Below, in pieces: positions 11,507-22,080 of a stretch of 64,000 nucleotides of DNA. The position numbers were made by a program, and so were the translations under genes. Numbering within the stretch: position 1 is the stretch's first letter; each line of letters starts with the position of its first letter. The notes under the pieces were generated by a model, which saw only the letters and a list, made by a program, of their open reading frames with translations, made no database searches and was not told the DNA's origin. The stretch is from assembly GCF_963259705.1 (NCBI RefSeq), contig NC_081850.1, forward strand, positions 36,669,667 through 36,733,666, read 5' to 3'. This DNA is from Myotis daubentonii (lineage: Eukaryota > Chordata > Mammalia > Chiroptera > Vespertilionidae).

Positions 11507-12015
11507 CACCGGCACCGGAGGCAGAGGAGGCTCCTGAAGTCTACACAGAGGAGTCAGATGAGGAGTCGGATGAGGAGTCGGATGAAGAGCTGGAGGCGTG
11601 GGCACCTCCAGAGGTCCTGCCACCTCCAGCAGCCTCTCTGGTGGCAGCTGTGGAGCCAGGGCCGGCCTGGGAGGCACCTGCAGACATGACTGAGGCCCAA
11701 TCACTCCTGGATGAGGAGCCCTCCCTGGGTCCTGCCTCAGGGGAGGAGCTGCCTCCTGAAAACCTAGCAGGGCCAGCCCCAGAGCCGCTGGCTGAGACTG
11801 CTCGCCGTCTCCCCTCAGCAACACTTGTGCTACCCCCTCTCATTGACCTTTTCCTGCTATTTTCCTTCCTTTTCATGTTTTATTTTTCTTCATGGGGTTA
11901 TTCAATTGTTTATTTTTTAATTGTTATCATTTGGAGTATTTTAGGGTCTTTTTGTTTTTCTCTATTCTTCTTTCTTCTTTTATGCATTGTTTCTCCCTGG
12001 GGTGATTCAATTTAA
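11507..12015 (+). CDS. Right-arm gene, exon 3 (acidic repeat and hydrophobic tail)
   Basis: This 509-bp exon has the same length as the left-arm twin, with six residue changes in 168. It shows the D-E-E-S triplet repeat after EVYTEE, the Pro/Glu-rich middle and the hydrophobic tail ending SPWGDSI before TAA at 12013-12015. The intron before it (11222-11506, 285 bp) is a multiple of three and free of stops in this frame, so an intron-retaining product would also be open. Confidence 0.5.
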
Positions 12016-12032
12016 TAATAAAAAAAATTATT

Positions 12033-12320
12033 GTATTTAAATGGTGCCATTCCTGAGCCTGAAGGATACTCACGATGCTGGGCAAGCATCACCACAGTCT
12101 AGTTGCAGGATGTTCCATCCCCCAAAGGAAACCCTGCACCAACAGTTCTCACTCCCCACTCCTCCTGCCCCTGGAGACCCCTGGTCTGCTTTCTGTCTCT
12201 GCTCTGTTACCTGTTCTGGACGTTCCCTATGCATGGAATCTTACAATAGGTGCCTTTTTGTGTCTGCTCACATATTTTTGTTTGCTTTTTATCTGAAATA
12301 GCATTTTTGTAATTTGAAAG
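12033..12320 (-). mobile_element. Old LINE-1 3' fragment, right arm
   Basis: Inverted copy of the left-arm fragment, lying just beyond the polyadenylation signal of the right-arm gene. Only a few base differences separate the two copies. Confidence 0.5.
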
Positions 12321-13479
12321 GGAAATCCCACATGACTTAGAGATCAGATGTAAAAAAAAAAAAAAAAAAAAAGAAGCCCTTTTGGTAAGTGTGTGTGTTA
12401 TCTCTAGGTAGAGGCTCTGTGCTCAGTGTGGCCTCAGGGCCAGAAGCCAGTCAGGCAAAGGCTGGCTCTTCCTGTGCCCAAAACAAAAACAAGAAAAAAT
12501 GCAGAAATCTGGGAAGACAAACCTTCAGCTGCAAAGCATTCCTCACAACCCAAGGCCAGAGAAAGGTGTGACCTCCACCTCCCTGTGGTGCAGAGAACTC
12601 TGGAAAGTCGTTTTCTAAAGGGACAAAGGCCAAACACATGCACTTCCAAAGGCACAGGGCACAGGCCCTACCTGTCAGAGATGCCCCACCTCCCCGATGG
12701 GGACACACCCACTGCGGGCACTGGGGGGAGAGCACTGTGACCATCAGACTGGCAGGCTTCTGGGCTGGTGGCGACCACCCTGAGGACACGGGAGGCTGCA
12801 GAGGCCCCAGCAGGTCCCCTGGGGAGGAGGGGAAAGGCCACCCTCTGGGAGAACAGTGAGCAGCACCTGCCAAAGTCCCACAGGGGCTCACCTGCACCTG
12901 CCAGTGCCCCCCCCCTAGGGGTTACCCCACAGAAACTCTTGCACAATTGTTCAGAGATGGATTTTTGAGACTGCCCGTCAGAGCACTGATGAAATAGCCT
13001 GGGATTGGAGAGACCACTGATGTCTGTGGAGAGGGCATGGGATCCACCAGTGGAGGAAGGGAGCTGAGCAGCTGCTCAAGTGGGTGCAGGGGTCTCTGTG
13101 TGCCCAGAGATAAAGACCCCAGGGGTCCTCTCATGTGAGACATGTGGACCCAATCCCACCTGTTAGACCACACACATGTGGTTTCAACACACAGACCATC
13201 ATATATGAAAACAACATGACACTGTATGTAGAGAACTCCAAAGATTCCACCATTACTACTAGAACTGATAACTGAATTCAATAAAGTAGCAGGATACAAA
13301 ATAAAAATCCAGAAATCAGTTGCATTTATGTAGACCAATAATGATCAGAAAGGGAAACTGAGAAAACAATATTATTTACAATTACATATAAAACATACCT
13401 AGGAATAAATTTAATCAAGGATGTAAAAGATCTGTACTGAGAGAATTATAAGACACTGAAGAAAGAAATTGAAGAAGAG

Positions 13480-13695
13480 CTGGACCAGCATGGCTCAGCA
13501 GTTGAGCATCAACCTATGAACCAGGAGGTCAAGGTTGGATTCCTGGTCAGGGCACATGCCCTGGTTGGGGGCTTTATCCCCAGTAGGGGGCCTGCAGGAA
13601 GCAGGTGATCAATGATTATCTCTCAACATTGATGTTTCTATCTCTTTTCCTCTCCCTTCCTCTCTGAAATTAATAAAAATATATTTAAAAAAGAA
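13480..13695 (+). mobile_element. Ves-type SINE inside the LINE-1
   Basis: tRNA-like head (ccagcatggctcagcagttg), the aggaggtcaaggttggattc box, then cctgcaggaagcaggtgatc and a CT-rich tail ending in A-rich sequence. More diverged than the SINE at 14229. Confidence 0.85.
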
Positions 13696-14228
13696 AATAA
13701 TTGTAGGAGATACAAATAAGTGGAAGCATATACTGTGTTTATGGATAGGAAGAATTAACATCATTAAAATGTCCATACTACCCAAAGAAATCTATAGATT
13801 AAACACAATTCCTATCAAGATACCAATGGTATATTTCACAGAACTACAACAAATATTCCATAAAATTATATTCAACCACAAAAGACCCCAAATAGTCACA
13901 GAAATCTTGAGAAAGAAGAATAAAGTTGAAGGAATCACACTACCTGAAAACAGACCATCCTACAAGTTTACAGTGATCACAACAGCAGGGTACTGACACA
14001 AAAACAGATATATAAGTCAATGAACCAGAATAGAAAGCCCAGAAATAAACCTTCACTTTTATGGTCAATTAATATTTGAGAAAGGAGGTAGGGGTATATA
14101 ATGGAGCAAAGATAGTCTATTCAAAAAATGGTGCTGGAAAAAGTGGACAGATATGTGCAAAAAAATGAAACTAGACCACTTTCTTACACCATAAACAAGA
14201 AAAAACTAAAAATGTATTAAAGATTTAG

Positions 14229-14444
14229 CCGAAACCGGTTTGGCTCGGTGGATAGAGCGTCTGCCTGCGGACTGAAAGGTCCCAGGTTCGATTCCGGTCA
14301 AGGGCATGTGCCTGGGTTGCGCGCGCTTCCCCAGTGGGAGATGTGCAGGAGGCAGCTGATCGATGTTTCTCTCTCATCGATGTTTCTAACTCTCTACCTC
14401 TCTCCCTTCCTCTCTGTAAAAAATCAATAAAATATTAAAAAAAA
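14229..14444 (+). mobile_element. Young Ves SINE inside the LINE-1
   Basis: Full structure: aaccggtttggctcggtgga head, ggttcgattccggtcaaggg B box, CT-rich body and A tail. The target duplication aaagatttag lies on both sides (ending 14228, and again at about 14445-14454). Confidence 0.93.
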
Positions 14445-14850
14445 AAGATTTAGATGTAAGACTCATAATCATAAAAATCCTAGAAGAAAACATAGGCAGT
14501 AAAATCACTGATATTTCTCATAGCAATATTTTTTCTGATATATTTATTTGGACAACAGAAACAAAAAAGAAATTAAACAAACAGGAGTACAGCAAAAGAA
14601 ACCATCAACAAAATGCAAAGACAATCACTAAATGGAAGAACATACTCACCACGGAGACATCTAATGAGTTAATAATCAAAATTTATAGAGAGCTTATACA
14701 ACTCAATACCCAACAAACAATCCAATTAAAAAATGTGCAGAGGACCTGAATATACATTTCTCCAAAGAGGACATACAGATGGCCAATAGACATATGAAAA
14801 GGTGTTCAGTGTCACTAATCGTCAGGAAATGCAGATTAAAACCACAATGA

Positions 14851-15006
14851 ACTCCCTGGCAAAAGGCAAGGAGACACCTGATTGGTGGTGTTGCTCTTCT
14901 ATCAGTCAGGGCAAAGCAGATGTACAGTCCTTACTTTATTCTAGCTTGATGCCTGTGTTGGTGGCTACAGTTGTTTCATGGCTGGGGCACATAAAAAAAA
15001 AAAAAA
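14851..15006 (+). mobile_element. Unidentified retroposed insert with poly(A) tail
   Basis: A segment of about 156 bp interrupts the LINE-1 and ends in a run of 14 A. It is flanked by cacaatga at 14843-14850 and 15007-15014, and removing it restores continuous L1 sequence. It is not Ves-like. The source is unknown; it could be a processed fragment of an mRNA or small RNA. Confidence 0.6.
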
Positions 15007-15830
15007 CACAATGAGAAACCTCACACCTATTAGAATGATTATTATCAATAAATCAACAAACAACAAGTATTGGCAAAAATGTGGAGAAAAGGGAACCCTG
15101 GAGCACTGTTGGTGGGAATGCAGATTGGTGCAGCCACTGTGGAAAACAGTATGGAGTTACCTCAAAAAATAAACAATAGAACTGCCTTATGACCTGATTC
15201 CACATTTGGGAATTTATGCAAAGAACCCTAAAACACTAATTCAAAAGAATGCATGCACCCCCAGGTTAATTGTAAAGTTATTTACACTAGCCAAGATTTG
15301 GAAGCAGCCCAAGTGCCCATCAGTAGATGAGTGGATAAAAAAGCTGTGTCACATTTTCACAGTGGAATACTACTCAGCCATCAAAAAGAAGGAAATCTTA
15401 CATTTTGCAACAGCCTGAATGAACCTGAATAAGCCAGTCAAAGAAAGACAAACACCATATGATTTCATTTATATGTGTAATCTAATAAACAAAATAACCA
15501 ACAAAATAGAAACAGACTCACAGATAAAGATAACAGACTGACAGCTGTCAGGAGAGGGGCATTGGGAGGTATGTGAAAAAGGTGAAGGGATTAAGCAAAA
15601 ATAAGACAAAACAAACCTCATAGACACAGACAACATGCTGATTACCAGAGGGAAAGGGCCGGAGGGCGGGGAGCAGGTAGAAGAAGGTAAAGGAAGGCTA
15701 AATGGTGACGGAAGGAGATTTGACTCTGGGTGGGGAACACACAATACAATATGTATTATAGGATTGTACACTGGAAACCTATGTCATTTTATTAACCCGT
15801 GTTACCCCAATAAATTAAATAAAAAGTACT

Positions 15831-17965
15831 GTACTGATTTCGGAAACCTTGAAAACAAATGGAGAAACATTTACAGTGGCTCTAAAAGGTATTCATTTCT
15901 TTGTGAAAAGAATTTCTTAAATTATTCTGTGCTCTGACTGTGCTTTCTAAAATTGAAATGTGTTCAATAAAGCTAACAGAAAAGGTAAGACCCACGTTTT
16001 GTTTGTTTGTTTTACAAAAAGGCTTCTGAACCCTCACTCCAAATAGGGGAGGGGTCATCAAGGACTAAAGAGCACAGAAAACTCTACTCGCTGCCTCCAG
16101 GAGCCAATGAATCCCAGGGACTGCCTCACAGCACACCCTGATGCAGAGGAGACCTCTCCCCGTCGCACCCCACAAGGACAAGCTGTGGATTCCTCAGAGA
16201 AACCTTCCCACTGCCCAGGGGGCTCTTTTTCCTTTTTCACCCACCAGGGCAGCTTGCCTGGGCTCAGCACCGCAGCGGACAGCCCGATCTGGACATGGAC
16301 ATCTGTAGCTCCCGTGGCCACCCACGGCCCAGCGGTGGTTCATGCTCACGGGGCAACTTGGGAGACACCGTTTTGGTGTGAGTGCCTGTGTGCTCCGGGG
16401 AGGGATGCCGGAGAGTGAAACTTGGGATGCAAACCACCTGACCTCAAGAGAAAGAAACGATCTGACCCTTGGCAGGACAGCTGCTGCTTCTAGCGGGCCT
16501 GTGCACGCTCACAAAGTGCTTTTACAAGCACGGGCTCATGCGAGTTCCTCATCACCTGCTTTCCCCAGTGTCGCAGGCTTGGAAAGCAGCTGTGGATTCT
16601 CTTTGGCTCTCACTCTGCAAGTTCCTCTCTTCCTGGTCAGCAAGTCCCATGACCTAAATGTAACGGGGGCAGTTTGGGTGCCTGTGCGACTCTTCTGAGG
16701 TCTGCACATGAGTGGCAGGGTGCTGTGTAGCCTGTCAGTTTTGCTGGGCTCCTGCTTCCATGGATTCTTTCTTGCCCTGGCTCTGGACAGGGTCTTGGGT
16801 TTCGTTAGAACAGAGGGTGCCCTTCCGTGGAGACTTCTGGGCCAGAGGAGGTGTCACAGGAGTTACTTACAGAGCTGGGGTTGGACGGGGTTTTATTGAG
16901 TTGGTTCTGGAACTGTCGTCTCCAATCTGTGGCAGGAAAAACAGTTCCTTCTGTGGGCTGTAGCACCCTGATTTCTGTGGTACCTGACTTTGGAGGTAGG
17001 AGACGTGGGTTAACACTGGTGCGTTGAAGCCGAAGGGAAGAAGTGGCTGGGTGCATAACATAGCAGTGCATGTTTGCCCTTCCTTGCTATTTTAGTAGGC
17101 CGTGGCTTCCCCAAGCAGGAGCCAGCAAACAGGTCGCTTTGGAAGGACATCTTGGGGGAGTCTTGTCAAAGCTACAGCTTCACGTGCTGCGGCAGGTAAA
17201 TAAGTTCTGTTCTTGTTGACCCCTCAACTGAAGTCCTTAGCCTTCCTGGCTGAACCCACAGGAAAAAGAGCCCACTGGGAGAACTGAGGCAGCCACACTC
17301 CAGGGACATGGAGTCCCTTGGGGCTCAGGCTTTCTAATAGTTTCTCAGGGCGCCTGGAAAGTAAGTGTCCTTGTGTGTTTCACTGGAGACAGCCGACCGC
17401 CTTCCTATTCCCCTCGCCTTAGGGTGGGAGTGATTTCCTCATCACTTGCTTTTCCAAGTATAACTAACTGCTTTTTTCTGATAGTTTCTGTCTTCCTAGT
17501 CAGTGAGCCACATGACCTACACATAGCAGGGGCAGGGTTGCTGGTGCTTGTGTGGCTCTTCTGAGGTCTCCTACCCCTAACTATAGTGGCTGTGGTGGCC
17601 TGGAGTTCGAGACGGTGAGGCATTTGGGTAACTGAGGTTGAGACTGTGAGGCATATGGGTAACTGAGTACTTACACTTTCAGATCGGTGTGTCTTTAAGC
17701 GAGCATTCTAGAATGTTTTAGGGAACCGATTTGGGGCCTGAAGGACTTTTATTTGCCATGTAGTCCCTAGGTCACCCTGGTTAGGGGAGGAGGCTGTCCC
17801 TGAGACCCAGGCAGAGTTTGGGGCCATGGATGCTTGTGTAAAAGACAGGTGTCACTCAACTTCCAGTCTTGTGTCGGAAACAAACTTGCCTTCTTGAGTT
17901 CATCTCAGATAAAGGGCACCTTGATTGATTTCCTTTTGGGATCAAATATCTAACATTAAAAATAT
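15831..17965. other. Intergenic, with a pair of related blocks
   Basis: Blocks at about 16545-16710 and 17425-17585 are similar in sequence (both contain tcctcatcac, catgacct and tcttctgaggtct in the same order). They may be remnants of a long terminal repeat pair or a local duplication. No gene supported. Confidence 0.4.
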
Positions 17966-17974
17966 AATCCCAGT

Positions 17975-18176
17975 CCGACTGGCGTGGCTCAGTGGTTGAG
18001 CATTGACCTATGAACCAGGAGGTCATGGTTCAATTCCTGGTCAGGGCACATACCTGGTTGTGGTCTCGATCCCCAGTGGGGGGCATGTGGGAGGCAATGA
18101 TGATTCTCTCTCATCATTGTTGTTTCTATCTCTCCCTCTGCCTTCCTCTCTAAAGTTAATTATATATATATATATA
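17975..18176 (+). mobile_element. Ves-type SINE
   Basis: Head ctggcgtggctcagtggttg, box gaccaggaggt and tcaattcctggtcagggcac, CT-rich tail running into a TA repeat. Flanking direct repeats aatcccagt at 17966-17974 and 18178-18186. Confidence 0.92.
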
Positions 18177-18189
18177 AAATCCCAGTGAG

Positions 18190-18465
18190 ACCTGTCGCTT
18201 TGGCCTGGCCTTGCCTTAACTGTGTGGCCTTGACCAAATTACTTACCCTCGCTATGCTTCAGTGTCCTCATCATTAAAAAGTAGAAAGTAATGGTGTAGA
18301 ACTACCTCATACGTTTGTGGTGAGGAAAAAAATCAGTTAACATATATAAAGCCCTCAGAACAGTACCTCGTATGTACTATTCTGTGCTATACTAGTACAA
18401 AAATTGTTATTTTTTCGCTATTTGAATCCAGAACAGAATGTGAAATAAAAGGGTGTCATGGCAAA
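18190..18465 (+). mobile_element. MIR-type SINE, whose right part is duplicated at 21548-21690
   Basis: Contains the MIR-like core (gtgtggccttgaccaaatta, then tcagtgtcctcat) and a downstream AT-rich part. The segment from about 18322 recurs at 21548 with roughly 9 differences in 143 positions. Confidence 0.6.
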
Positions 18466-18504
18466 AGCCACTCAGAGCTTCCATTTCTCCATTTTAAAAT
18501 GAGG

Positions 18505-18568
18505 TGGTGATACCAACCCAAGTTTCCATCAACAGATGGATAAAGAAATGTAGCATATACACACAATG

Positions 18569-18619
<51 letters not shown>

Positions 18620-19230
18620 CCTAAGCGACTGTCCGACCAGTAGCTATGATGCTCAATGCAGGAGCTGCCTAGCTGCAGTGACTTGGCAGCTGTGGTTCTC
18701 AGGTGATGCACCCAGAACCAGAGAAGGAACCCTATTCCAGGGTGCGTCACCCGAGAACTGCCCTCCCGCAATCTAGGACCTGTCAGAGAGCTGGTTTTGG
18801 CCAGATCCCTGTAGGTCAGGCTGAGGGACCCCACCTGTGCACAAATCCGTGCACCAGGCCTCTAGTTCAGTCATAAAAGGAATGAAGTGCTGACACGTGC
18901 TACTTAATGGATGAACCTTGAAGACATTATGCTAAATGAAATAACCCAGACACAGAAGGACACATATGTGAGCTCTCTAGAAAGTCAAAATCAGAGACAG
19001 AAAATAGCATTGAGGCTGTCAGGGGAGGGGGTGTGGGAAATGGATAGGTATTGCTTGATGGTTACCGTTTCTGTTACAGTTACAGATGAAAACGATTTGG
19101 AAAGGGGTAGTGGTGATGGTTACGCAACAATGTGAATGCACTTAATACCACTGAACTGTACATGTAAAAAGAGTTAAAATGGCACACTTCATGTTATGTG
19201 TATTTTACAATAAAAAAATTAAAAATGACA
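18505..19230 (+). mobile_element. Old LINE-1 3' end, split by a Helitron
   Basis: Starts aagtttccatcaacagatgg, the usual L1 ORF2/3' UTR wording, and continues after the Helitron with cagtcataaaaggaatgaag through to a tattttacaataaaa end. Confidence 0.75.
18571..18865 (+). mobile_element. HeliBat-type non-autonomous Helitron
   Basis: The 5' part (ctaagcgactgtccgaccag then tagctatgatgctcaa) and the 3' end match HeliBat. The 3' end has a hairpin gtgcac...gtgcac at about 18837-18853 and finishes in CTAG at 18862-18865, the CTRR signature. The TATA-rich 5' terminus has expanded into a TA run (18571-18616). It interrupts a LINE-1. The group is known from vespertilionid bats. Confidence 0.9.
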
Positions 19231-19788
19231 ACAGAGGGAGAAATCAGCTAACTTTGAAAGAGAAGGCGCTTGCTGTAGACATGGTTTATCAGGAAAACAC
19301 TGAGCTGTAATGACCTTGGTCTGCAAAGTCCTTTCCAGCCTAAGCCTCCTTTCCCTCCGGCACTTCCATGCCCTTTGTTTCCTTCATGACACGTCTCGGG
19401 ACAAATCTCCACCCGCCCCCCCTTTCTGTTCCCACAGCTCTCCTCCTACCCTTGGTGCTACCTGCCTCAGTCTTTCTCAGGTGCCTGCTGCCCTACAATA
19501 GGCTTTGGGCTTTTCTCTACTTGTGTGGGCTGTTTGTCAACTATGTCTTAACCCCTCGACGACCAGGGACTGTATCTTCTCCCTCTTTTATGCTGCTCCC
19601 TCCATTCAAGTCCTAGACTCAGGATGAGTCCAGATGGGTGCCTGAAGATGATCCCCCCCCCCCCCATGTCCTTGCCACTAGGAACTAAAAGTACAAAGGG
19701 CCTGGTTGCACCACGTTCTGGACCTGGGTTTTCCAAACTTTTAAAACTTCTACTCTACCCACTAACACATACATCTTACCTTGCAACC

Positions 19789-19834
<46 letters not shown>

Positions 19835-20466
19835 AGTTTCATGAAATGACACCATTATGTGGTTAAATCTTAGATTTCTGATTTATTAGGTTTTTAAAAA
19901 ATGCTTATAGTTACATTGATTTTTGTGTGTCTGTGTAACATTTTATTTCTTGAAATTGTCCATTAAAAATGAAAAGAAAAAGACTGACTAACCTGCCTGG
20001 TGAACCAAAGTTACACTTACATTTTCCAATAACTGTCCAAGTTTCCTTATGATTCAATCCAATGCGTCATCACTCTCTATGGAATCCCTCGGCACTAAGG
20101 CATGTGAGTCTTTCTGAGAGCCATAGGCCCTGCTTTCTGTCTCAACATCCCTAGAGCACAGTGGGATTAGTGGAGATAACATGAGGTTGATGTTTGTACC
20201 CATGAAATCTTGTTTGAAAAAATACCATTATTTGAAGACTGACTCATGCTTGGGTGTGCCCACTGCTGGCCACTAGGGGGAGCTGACAGGTCAGGCTGCA
20301 CAGAGGAATCCTAAAACTGGCAAAGGGTTTGGAGGAATTGGAGGGAGTGGTCTCAGTGCTAGTGGGGACCTCAGGAAGCCCATGCAAGCTCCCACACCCC
20401 TTAGCAAGCCCCTCACAGGGGAACCAGAGGTGCTCAGTCAGAATTTATTTAGTTGAACAAACATCT
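19231..20466. other. Intergenic with a (CA)n repeat at 19796-19832
   Basis: No gene seen. A poly(C) run lies at about 19653-19664 and a CA microsatellite of about 18 units at 19796-19832. Confidence 0.55.
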
Positions 20467-20474
20467 CTCTAGTG

Positions 20475-21268
20475 CAGTGGTTCTCAACCTGTGGATTGCG
20501 ACCCCTGAAGATACATCCTGTATATCAGATATTTACATTATGATTCATAACAGTAGCAACATTACAGTTATGAAGCAGCAACGAAAATAATTTTATGGTT
20601 GGGTCACAACATGAGGAACTGCATTTAATACTAGATTGCCCAAGGAAGTCATTTTGACTGCTTTTTAATTTCAATTAGAAAAACAATTATGTATATAAGG
20701 ACACAATGTCTTAGAATTTTGTGACTTTTTGTACAACATATAAATGCATTTATTAATAATTGTAGTTACCTCCCCCTCCTTCATTTCCGGTATATATATA
20801 TGTGTTATACCTATATTGCCCAAAAGCAGTCATTTTGACTGCTTGGGGAAATTTTAAATAATCAAATGACTCTTATTATTGAATTAAGTAATAACAGTTC
20901 GGCTCTGTATTGTAATAACAGTTTTCATTTTTTTTCGATTACCGTCACATGATAACATACAAGTACATGATAAATTGTCGATACTTGATAAGTTGCAGTT
21001 GCTCAATAAGCTAAACTAGTACTTGGTATTCGAATCTTTATGCAGTGATACTTGTTCTAATAAGTTGTTTTATTTCTTTTGCGCCCTAAATTCATGAAAG
21101 AAATGTCGAATAGAAGTGAGTTATTGGAAAAGATAAGGAACATAAGTGAAGAGTGCTCCGTTATTATTCTTTCACAATGCAGTCATTTTGACTGCTTTTG
21201 GGCAATATAGGTATATACTAAATTTCAGTCTTTCTAGTGTTAAAGGGCCAGAAGGTTGAGAACCACTG
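20475..21268 (+). mobile_element. SPIN-type hAT element, interrupted by a piggyBac-type element
   Basis: Terminal inverted repeats cagtggttctcaacct at 20475 and aggttgagaaccactg ending at 21268, with the internal tcataacagtagcaacatta block of SPIN elements. A tctagtg motif flanks both sides, close to the expected 8-bp hAT target. The inner segment 20629-21239 is a later insertion. Confidence 0.9.
20629..21239. mobile_element. piggyBac-type non-autonomous element nested in SPIN
   Basis: 611 bp bordered by TTAA at 20625-20628 and 21240-21243. Ends begin tactaga and (inverted) cactaga. Removing it with one TTAA restores the SPIN sequence exactly as in the copy at 59414. Three copies of a palindrome (agtcattttgactgc, at 20647, 20828 and 21181) may be transposase-binding sites. 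No transposase open frame. Confidence 0.88.
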
Positions 21269-21547
21269 CAGTCTAGTGGATTTAGTTGAGTGAACTTTTC
21301 CTGGTTCCCTCCCTCCTCGGGGTGGGGAACCATTTAAATGCAGTGTGTGTGCTGCTTGTTGGGTTTTGGCTCAGCACTCGGACCCTCTTCCTTGTGAAGC
21401 AGCACAGAACTCAGCTCATCCCTCTCTGTCCTTCAGATGTGTGACCGGCTGCCTTGAGACTTGTCGTGAACAAGTGGAATCTGCCTCACTGTGCAGAACA
21501 CCCTGCTGTGCCAGGAACCCTCCACTCCCTAGTCAGTAGGTTTCTGG

Positions 21548-21690
21548 TGAGGAAAAAAATCAGTTAACATATATAAAGCCCTCAGAACAGTACCTGGTAT
21601 GTACTGTTCTGTGCTGTACTAGTACACGGGTTGTTATTTTTTCGCTATTTGAATCCAGAGCAGAATGTGAAATAAAAGGGGGTCATGGAA
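21548..21690 (+). repeat. Duplicate of the block at 18322-18465
   Basis: About 143 bp at roughly 94% identity to the first block, starting ggtgaggaaaaaaatcagtt. It ends a few bases before a HeliBat 5' terminus. Confidence 0.85.
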
Positions 21691-21698
21691 TATTATTA

Positions 21699-22080
21699 TC
21701 TATATATATATAAAAGCCTAAGCAACCGTCTGACCGGTAGCTATGACACAGTGAGGCTGGAGGAATGAGGTTGTGGGGAATGAGGGATCCCTGGGAGAGA
21801 GCTGAGGCTGCAGCACAGCCTGGTCCAGGTGATCCTGGAACCCAGAGGAGATCTCCGTGACATCGAAAGCCAGCTGCTCCGAGGACGCCCTGGCCCGCCC
21901 TGGGCGCTGTCCCTGAAGCAAATGAAAGGAAACATCTATCTCAGCTCCATCACAGCTTCAGCGTCTGTCTGCAGCGAGGAACCATGGGCCACGAGGCGTC
22001 TCAGCCGCCTTCTGTGAGCACAAGGAGGGGCAGCCACAGGCTGGTGAACCGCCTGTCTCCAGTGCCTCACAAGGTGCTAG
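21699..22080 (+). mobile_element. HeliBat-type Helitron 5' end joined to unidentified sequence
   Basis: A clear HeliBat 5' terminus (tctatatatatataaaagcc, then taagcaaccgtctgaccggt) starts after an A, as expected. After about 55 bp the sequence departs from the usual Helitron body. A CTAG occurs at 22077-22080 but without the standard hairpin, so the 3' end is uncertain. The inner part (about 21755-22060) may be captured host sequence. Confidence 0.6.

Larger units (their letters stand above)
7100..13190. repeat. Large palindrome: two inverted arms of about 3 kb, 45-bp spacer
   Basis: The left arm (about 7100-10135) and right arm (10181-about 13190) are reverse complements. Mirrored positions sum to 20,316 near the centre and drift to about 20,290 at the outer ends through small indels. 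The innermost match joins gacctcacttcctgacgatg at 10181 to its complement ending at 10135, with one mismatch in the first 25 bases. Spacer 10136-10180 is not duplicated. Most of the arms look a few percent diverged (by eye). The outer boundary is at about 7100 on the left and about 13190 on the right, where the right arm meets LINE-1 sequence. Each arm holds a three-exon gene candidate, its 3' flank and an old LINE-1 fragment. Confidence 0.93.
13196..15830 (+). mobile_element. LINE-1 3' half (ORF2 end and 3' UTR), decayed, with three insertions
   Basis: The sequence follows L1 ORF2 from a region encoding peptides like PKEIYRLNTIPIKIP through [15 protein letters not shown] and VEYYSAIKKKEILHF, then the 3' UTR to an A-rich end at about 15830. 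Frames are broken. It begins exactly at the outer end of the right palindrome arm. Insertions: Ves SINEs at about 13480-13695 and 14229-14444, and an unidentified poly(A) insert at 14851-15006. Confidence 0.85.

Noticed and set aside
7100..13190. Palindrome as a pure assembly artefact
   Set aside because: The arms differ by many substitutions, indels and microsatellite length, and exon 2 is strongly diverged, which a duplicated contig would not show. Long reads are still the proper test.
13769..15418. Short coding frames with reverse-transcriptase-like peptides
   Set aside because: Decayed LINE-1 ORF2 with stops, frameshifts and insertions; no intact gene.
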